A stretch of 10,073 bases of DNA. Origin: an uncultured Acidaminococcus sp. (lineage in GTDB: Bacteria > Bacillota > Negativicutes > Acidaminococcales > Acidaminococcaceae). Both the position numbers and the translations under genes were made by a program. Numbering within the stretch: the first letter of the stretch is position 1; each line of letters starts with the position of its first letter. The notes beneath the pieces are model-generated. The model was not told the origin of the DNA. It ran no database searches and saw nothing but the letters and a program-made list of their open reading frames with translations. The stretch spans positions 1 to 10,073 of the forward strand of contig CAJMHI010000056.1 in the NCBI GenBank assembly GCA_905213155.1. Reading direction: 5' to 3'. Shown here piece by piece: positions 6,688 to 10,073 of this stretch.

Positions 6688-8589
6688 ATGCACATTACAG
6701 ATCTTTTGAAACGAGAGAGTGTCGCGCTGAATGGATCTGCCAGCTCCAAAAAAGAAGTGCTGGAAAAACTGGTGGCTTTGATGGAAAAACAGGGAAACCT
6801 GGCAGATCCAGCAGCATACCAACAAAAAGTATTTGCACGGGAAGAAGAAGGCAGTACCGGGGTTGGGGAAGGCGTTGCCATTCCTCACGCAAAAACAGCT
6901 GCGGTGACTAGGCCTGGGTTGGCTTTTATGCGCTGCCCGGAGGGTGTGGACTTTGATAGTTTGGACGGGCTTCCTGCCAAACTGTTCTTTTTGATTGCAG
7001 CTCCCGATACTAAGGACAATATTCACCTGGATGTGCTTAGTCGTCTGTCCACACTGCTTATGGAGCCGGATTTTGTGGAGGGATTACTTGCCGTAAAAGA
7101 TGTGGATGCGCTCTTTGCCCTTATTTCGCAAAAAGAACAGGAAAAATATCCAGAAGAGGCTAGTCAGGAAGATATCCAGCAGACCCAGCCAGAGCATTAT
7201 GAGGTGCTTGCGGTGACAGCGTGCCCTACGGGGATTGCCCATACCTACATGGCAGCAGAAAGCTTGTTGCAGCATGCGCAAAAAAAAGGTATCTTAATTA
7301 AAGTAGAAACCAATGGGCAGAGTGGCGTAAAAAATGCCCTGACACCGGAGGAAATTGCCAGTGCCAAGGGAATTATTGTTGCCGCAGATAAATACGTTCC
7401 TATGAACCGTTTTAAAGGCCGCCCTGTCGTTATTCGAAAAGTCGCTGATGGCATAAATAAAGCAGACGAATTGCTGGACGAAGCCCTTTCAGGAAATGCT
7501 CCCCTGTATGCCGGGGAAGAAACGATTCCTTCGGAAACCGAAAACAAAGAAGAAAGCGGTGCCCGGAAAATTTATAAACACCTGATGAATGGGGTTTCCC
7601 ATATGCTTCCCTTTGTGATTGGCGGCGGGATATTGATTGCCCTTGCGTTTTTAAGCGATATGGGCGCAGCCGGCACCGCACAATTTGGGAGTAGCACTCC
7701 AATGGCCGCTTTTTTGAAAAATGTGGGCGGCGTGGCCTTTAGCTTTATGATGCCGATTCTGGCAGGTTTTATTGCCATGAGCATTGCAGATAGGCCTGGT
7801 CTTTTGGTTGGCTTTGTGGCGGGCGCCATGGCGTCAACCGGGGGCAGTGGATTTTTTGGAGCGTTGGTAGGCGGCTTTGCTGCAGGGTATGTGATTCTCT
7901 TTTTGAAAAAAGCGCTAGGGTTCTTGCCGGAATCCCTGGAAAATTTAAAACCGATTTTGCTCTATCCCGTATTTGGCCTTGCTATTATGGGAATTTTAAT
8001 GCTGGTGATCATTAATCCCATGATGGGGGCTGTCAATCAGTGGGTTAACAGCAGTTTGAACGCCATGAGCGGCAGCAGCAGAATTGTCATGGGCCTTGTG
8101 CTGGGCGGCATGATGTCCATCGACTTTGGTGGGCCTCTCAATAAAGCGGCCTATGTTTTTGGAACAGCTTCCCTTGCCGGCGCAGATGGAACGGCTGTAT
8201 CTTCTCCCTTTATGGCGGCTGTAATGGTAGGGGGTATGGTTCCGCCGCTTGCTATTGCGCTCAGTTGTTTGCTGTTCCCTGGGAAATTTACGACTATGCA
8301 GCGCAGTTCTGCTCTCACCAACTTTATCATGGGGCTGTCATTTATTACTGAAGGTGCAATCCCCTTTGCGGCGGAGGATCCTTCCCATGTAATTCCCTCT
8401 TGTGCGATTGGAGCCGCCGTAGCAGGCGGTCTTTCCATGGCCTTTCAATGCAGCATTCCAGCACCTCATGGCGGTATTTTCGTCTTTGGAGTCGCCCAGC
8501 ACGCCTCCCTTTACCTGGTGGCGCTTCTTGTGGGAAGCTGTGTAGGCGCGGTGCTGTTAGGCTTTTCTAAAAAGGCGGTCACAGAATAA
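6688..8589 (+). CDS. fruA: Fructose PTS permease, fused EIIA-EIIB-EIIC
   Basis: Phosphotransferase-system transporter that takes up fructose and releases it inside as fructose-1-phosphate, using phosphate relayed from PEP through EI and HPr. Three domains are fused in 633 residues, a normal length and order for Firmicute FruA. EIIA is at about 1-145, with the phosphorylated His in AIPHAKT (H67). EIIB is at about 172-265, with the phosphocysteine in ACPTGIAHTY (C179). The EIIC membrane domain spans about 295-628, with many glycine-rich hydrophobic segments. Fructose-family EIIC signatures GGPLNKAAYVFG (481-492) and FITEGAIPFAAEDP (552-565) are intact. A charged linker (146-170) joins IIA to IIB and another (270-292) joins IIB to IIC. 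The start has AAAGGGG at 6675-6681, 6 bases before the ATG. Mannose-type specificity in the fructose-mannitol family cannot be fully excluded, but fruK next to it supports fructose. Confidence 0.95.
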   Translation: MHITDLLKRESVALNGSASSKKEVLEKLVALMEKQGNLADPAAYQQKVFAREEEGSTGVGEGVAIPHAKTAAVTRPGLAFMRCPEGVDFDSLDGLPAKLFFLIAAPDTKDNIHLDVLSRLSTLLMEPDFVEGLLAVKDVDALFALISQKEQEKYPEEASQEDIQQTQPEHYEVLAVTACPTGIAHTYMAAESLLQHAQKKGILIKVETNGQSGVKNALTPEEIASAKGIIVAADKYVPMNRFKGRPVVIRKVADGINKADELLDEALSGNAPLYAGEETIPSETENKEESGARKIYKHLMNGVSHMLPFVIGGGILIALAFLSDMGAAGTAQFGSSTPMAAFLKNVGGVAFSFMMPILAGFIAMSIADRPGLLVGFVAGAMASTGGSGFFGALVGGFAAGYVILFLKKALGFLPESLENLKPILLYPVFGLAIMGILMLVIINPMMGAVNQWVNSSLNAMSGSSRIVMGLVLGGMMSIDFGGPLNKAAYVFGTASLAGADGTAVSSPFMAAVMVGGMVPPLAIALSCLLFPGKFTTMQRSSALTNFIMGLSFITEGAIPFAAEDPSHVIPSCAIGAAVAGGLSMAFQCSIPAPHGGIFVFGVAQHASLYLVALLVGSCVGAVLLGFSKKAVTE

Positions 8590-8619
8590 ACTTTAATAGA
8601 TGGTCTTGTTATAAAAATG

Positions 8620-8646
8620 GCCCTGAGAAGTATTGTTTCTCAGGGC
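8620..8646. terminator. Bidirectional intrinsic terminator between convergent units
   Basis: GCCCTGAGAA (8620-8629) and TTCTCAGGGC (8637-8646) form a perfect 10-base-pair stem with a 7-base loop. On the minus strand the stem is followed by CATTTTTAT, a good U-tract for ending the radical SAM unit. On the plus strand the uridine run is weaker and further off (TTTTTT at 8661-8666, after about 14 mixed bases). Termination is therefore probably more efficient for minus-strand transcripts, but both units end here. Confidence 0.85.
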
Positions 8647-8667
8647 TAGCTTATTGTGTATTTTTTA

Positions 8668-9264
8668 CTAACTAAATTTCCGTACCCGCAGCGTAATGCC
8701 GCAGCGTTCGGCTACTTTTCGGCTCTGGGCAATCTGCTCCGGAGGCAGTACATCTACGACGGTCATCCGGGTGTCGGGAATTGCCTTTTTACACGCTTTG
8801 GCAAAGTCCAACATCGCCTTATAAGCACCTTTTTTCTGGGGCTGGGTGACTTTGTTGTAGTCCGCTTCGTCCGGGGCGTTTAAACTGATGGATACCGCAT
8901 CTACTACTTTGGCAAGTTCTGGAACAATATCCCGGCCGTTTTCCAGATTTCCCAGGCCATTGGTGTTTACGCGGATTTTTAGGCCTGTTTTTTCTTTTAC
9001 GTAGCTGGCTGTTTTTTTCATAAGCTCCAGTGCACAGGTGGGTTCTCCATACCCGCAGAAGACAAGTTCCTGGTAACCGGTAAAATCAAAGGCATCCACA
9101 GCCTGTTTTACCTCTTCCCACGTGGGATTGACCTTATGCCAGAGCGTAGGAGCGTCTCCCAGCCCTTCATGCTGAAAGCGGACACAGAATGTACAACGGC
9201 AATTGCATAGGTTGGTGATGTTTGCATACACACCATCTTTATAAGTATAGAGAATTTGTGCCAT
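8668..9264 (-). CDS. Radical SAM protein, TatD-associated type
   Basis: A short (198-residue) radical SAM enzyme. The cluster motif CX3CX2C is at C20, C24 and C27 (LCNCRCTFC) and would hold a [4Fe-4S] cluster that cleaves S-adenosylmethionine. The SAM-binding GYGEPT lies at 71-76, followed by RVNTNGLG (98-105) and VDAVSISLNA (121-130), as expected of the partial TIM barrel. The beginning (ILYTYKDGVYANITNLC) and length match the family often annotated as TatD-associated radical SAM proteins, whose reaction is unknown as far as I recall. No tatD gene is in the window. It has no SPASM-like C-terminal cysteine cluster. The start codon lies within the end of the upstream membrane-protein gene (26-base overlap), pointing to translational coupling. 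The gene ends about 20 bases before the shared terminator. Confidence 0.88.
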   Translation of the reverse strand: MAQILYTYKDGVYANITNLCNCRCTFCVRFQHEGLGDAPTLWHKVNPTWEEVKQAVDAFDFTGYQELVFCGYGEPTCALELMKKTASYVKEKTGLKIRVNTNGLGNLENGRDIVPELAKVVDAVSISLNAPDEADYNKVTQPQKKGAYKAMLDFAKACKKAIPDTRMTVVDVLPPEQIAQSRKVAERCGITLRVRKFS

Positions 9265-9790
9265 GATGATGTAGTCCTCCAGAAATACATAGTCTTTCTT
9301 TGAAATCCTGTTTGTCTAAAAGCCCTGCCAGAAGGAAATACAAAAGCAAGCTGCCCAGGGATTGGATAGAGTTACCGAGCAAAGAAGAAATGACTGCAGT
9401 TTGGGTGCCAAATAGCAGCTGCTCCGCTAGAAAATACCCGAAGAGGTCAATTAACCAGCTGATAAAAGGTGCCAGTTTGTTACGCCTTGTTAACAGCATA
9501 GGCGCCTTGGATGTAAAAGGCAGCGTCATCAACGCTTTGATAAGAAGCGTTGCAGGTGCCCACATAGGAGCTGTAAGGATGTCTGCCAGGCTGCCGCCGA
9601 TGGCTGCGGCAAAGAGCGCATACGGCTGCGGAAGCAAGGAAGCTGCAATATAAATCAATCCATCTCCAAAATGGATATAGCCCCCATTTAATCCCACAGG
9701 AATATGGCAGATGTAAGCTGTAAATAACGTGATCAGTGCGGCAAAAAATCCCGTCATCACAAGTAATTTTAATTTTCCCCTGTTTTCCAT
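9239..9790 (-). CDS. ECF-transporter S-component-like membrane protein
   Basis: A 183-residue very hydrophobic protein with about five to six membrane segments: residues 9-30, 43-54, 57-72, 78-92, 105-125 and 140-158. The pattern of a polar loop rich in glycine (IPVGLNGGYIHFGDG, 30-44) followed by AAAIGGSLADI and WAPATLLIKALM is typical of substrate-binding S components of energy-coupling-factor vitamin transporters. Its substrate cannot be read from sequence, and the shared ECF ATPases and T component are not here. I recall a family (TIGR04002, not verified) of such proteins co-occurring with this type of radical SAM gene. The start is well supported by GGGAGG (9798-9803), 7 bases before the ATG. 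The last codons overlap the radical SAM start. First gene of its unit. Confidence 0.82.
   Translation of the reverse strand: MENRGKLKLLVMTGFFAALITLFTAYICHIPVGLNGGYIHFGDGLIYIAASLLPQPYALFAAAIGGSLADILTAPMWAPATLLIKALMTLPFTSKAPMLLTRRNKLAPFISWLIDLFGYFLAEQLLFGTQTAVISSLLGNSIQSLGSLLLYFLLAGLLDKQDFKERLCISGGLHHHGTNSLYL
9276..9280 (-). promoter_or_regulatory. Ribosome binding site of the radical SAM gene
   Basis: GGAGG on the minus strand lies inside the C-terminal codons of the membrane-protein gene, 11 bases before the ATG at 9264. The spacing is long but there is no nearer start codon. The CATCATCAT between them encodes the HHH near the membrane protein's C-terminus. Confidence 0.6.
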
Positions 9791-9867
9791 AGGGCGTCCT
9801 CCCTTGTTACAAACCTTAAATCTCTATAGTGCGGTTAGCAATATTTTGTTTCATTTGACTATGCACA

Positions 9868-9896
9868 GTTATACCACAGAACCTATGCCTTGAAAA
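9868..9896 (-). promoter_or_regulatory. Candidate promoter of the membrane protein/radical SAM unit
   Basis: Reading the minus strand, TTTTCA (9896-9891) is followed after 17 bases by TATAAC (9873-9868). The -10 is preceded by TGG, giving an extended -10 element (TGGTATAAC). The -35 matches the consensus at four of six positions and the -10 at five of six. Transcription would start near 9861, leaving a leader of about 70 bases before the ATG at 9790. No riboswitch was recognised in that leader. Confidence 0.5.
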
Positions 9897-9956
9897 GGAA
9901 CAGTTTAGAAAATTTTAGGGAGAAACCGTGCCCATAAAAAGATTTAGAGTTTTAAC

Positions 9957-9986
9957 TTGACAGATGAGGGGGATTTATCGTATACT
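9957..9986 (+). promoter_or_regulatory. Sigma-A-type promoter for the tRNA gene
   Basis: A perfect TTGACA (-35, 9957-9962) is followed after 18 bases by TATACT (-10, 9981-9986), five of six matches. Transcription would begin around 9993, about 27 bases before the mature tRNA 5' end. This is the strongest promoter match in the window, as expected for a stable RNA. Confidence 0.8.
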
Positions 9987-10019
9987 AATCAAGCCGGTAT
10001 CGAAAGATATAACGGTGAT

Positions 10020-10073
10020 GGCCCAGTAGTTCAGTTGGTTTAGAATGCCGCCCTGTCACGGCGGAGATCGTCG
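10020..10073 (+). tRNA. tRNA-Asp (GTC), cut off by the window end
   Basis: The first 54 bases of a tRNA are present. The acceptor 5' strand is GGCCCAG (10020-10026), then TA, and a D arm of GTTC/GAAT (10029-10032 and 10043-10046). The anticodon stem CCGCC/GGCGG (10048-10052 and 10060-10064) closes a CTGTCAC loop with anticodon GTC at 10055-10057, reading GAC/GAT for aspartate. The variable loop AGATC and the start of the T stem (GTCG) follow. The rest, including the 3' acceptor strand, lies outside the window. The D loop has one more T than the E. coli tRNA-Asp I compare with, within normal variation. Further stable RNA genes could follow in the same transcript. Confidence 0.93.

Noticed and set aside
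6460..7026. 188-codon open frame on the minus strand across the fruK/fruA junction
   Set aside because: Its product is a Phe/Cys/Ser-rich shadow of two well-supported plus-strand genes, with no known features.
9300..9653. 117-codon plus-strand frame opposite the membrane-protein gene
   Set aside because: The minus strand encodes a coherent multi-span membrane protein with a good ribosome binding site; the plus-strand frame is its shadow.
1..10073. CRISPR arrays, insertion sequences, phage or defence genes
   Set aside because: No regularly spaced repeats, transposase motifs, terminal inverted repeats or defence-type domains were seen. All long coding frames are accounted for by core metabolism or the radical SAM pair.

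Overview
The window reads as ordinary chromosomal core DNA of a Firmicute, possibly an anaerobe of the Clostridia/Negativicutes type. The reasons are the gltX-cysS-mrnC-thyX gene order, strong AGGAGG-type ribosome binding sites, the flavin-dependent thymidylate synthase ThyX, a TatD-associated-type radical SAM gene beside a small ECF-type membrane protein, and intermediate G+C by eye. I cannot name the genus. No phage, transposase, CRISPR array or recombinase signal was seen.

Region 1 (about 90-8589, + strand) is one compact run of eight genes: gltX (glutamyl-tRNA synthetase), cysS (cysteinyl-tRNA synthetase), mrnC (Mini-III RNase), thyX, an unrecognised 227-residue protein, a ChbG/HpnK (YdjC) family deacetylase, a 1-phosphofructokinase (fruK type) and a three-domain fructose PTS permease (EIIA-EIIB-EIIC, fruA type). 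Junctions are overlaps of 1 to 16 bases or gaps of 3 to 16 bases, and no internal terminator was seen, so co-transcription is plausible. The first four genes serve tRNA charging, 23S rRNA maturation and dTMP synthesis. The last two import fructose as fructose-1-phosphate and convert it to fructose-1,6-bisphosphate. No fruR/DeoR-type regulator accompanies them here. The run ends at a hairpin (8620-8646) shared with the convergent genes.

Region 2 (8668-9790, - strand) is a two-gene unit. An integral membrane protein resembling an ECF-transporter S component is followed, with a 26-base overlap, by a short radical SAM protein of the TatD-associated type. A candidate sigma-A-like promoter lies at 9868-9896 on the minus strand.

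Region 3 (9791-10073) is a divergent intergenic region. It ends with a good consensus promoter (TTGACA-18-TATACT) driving a tRNA-Asp (GTC) gene that is cut off by the window edge.

Nothing here is a clear new defence or mobile system. The points most worth a second look are a hairpin that buries the gltX start codon just after a tiny upstream reading frame, the uncharacterised gene at 4222-4905, the radical SAM/membrane pair, and fructose PTS genes placed at the end of a housekeeping operon.
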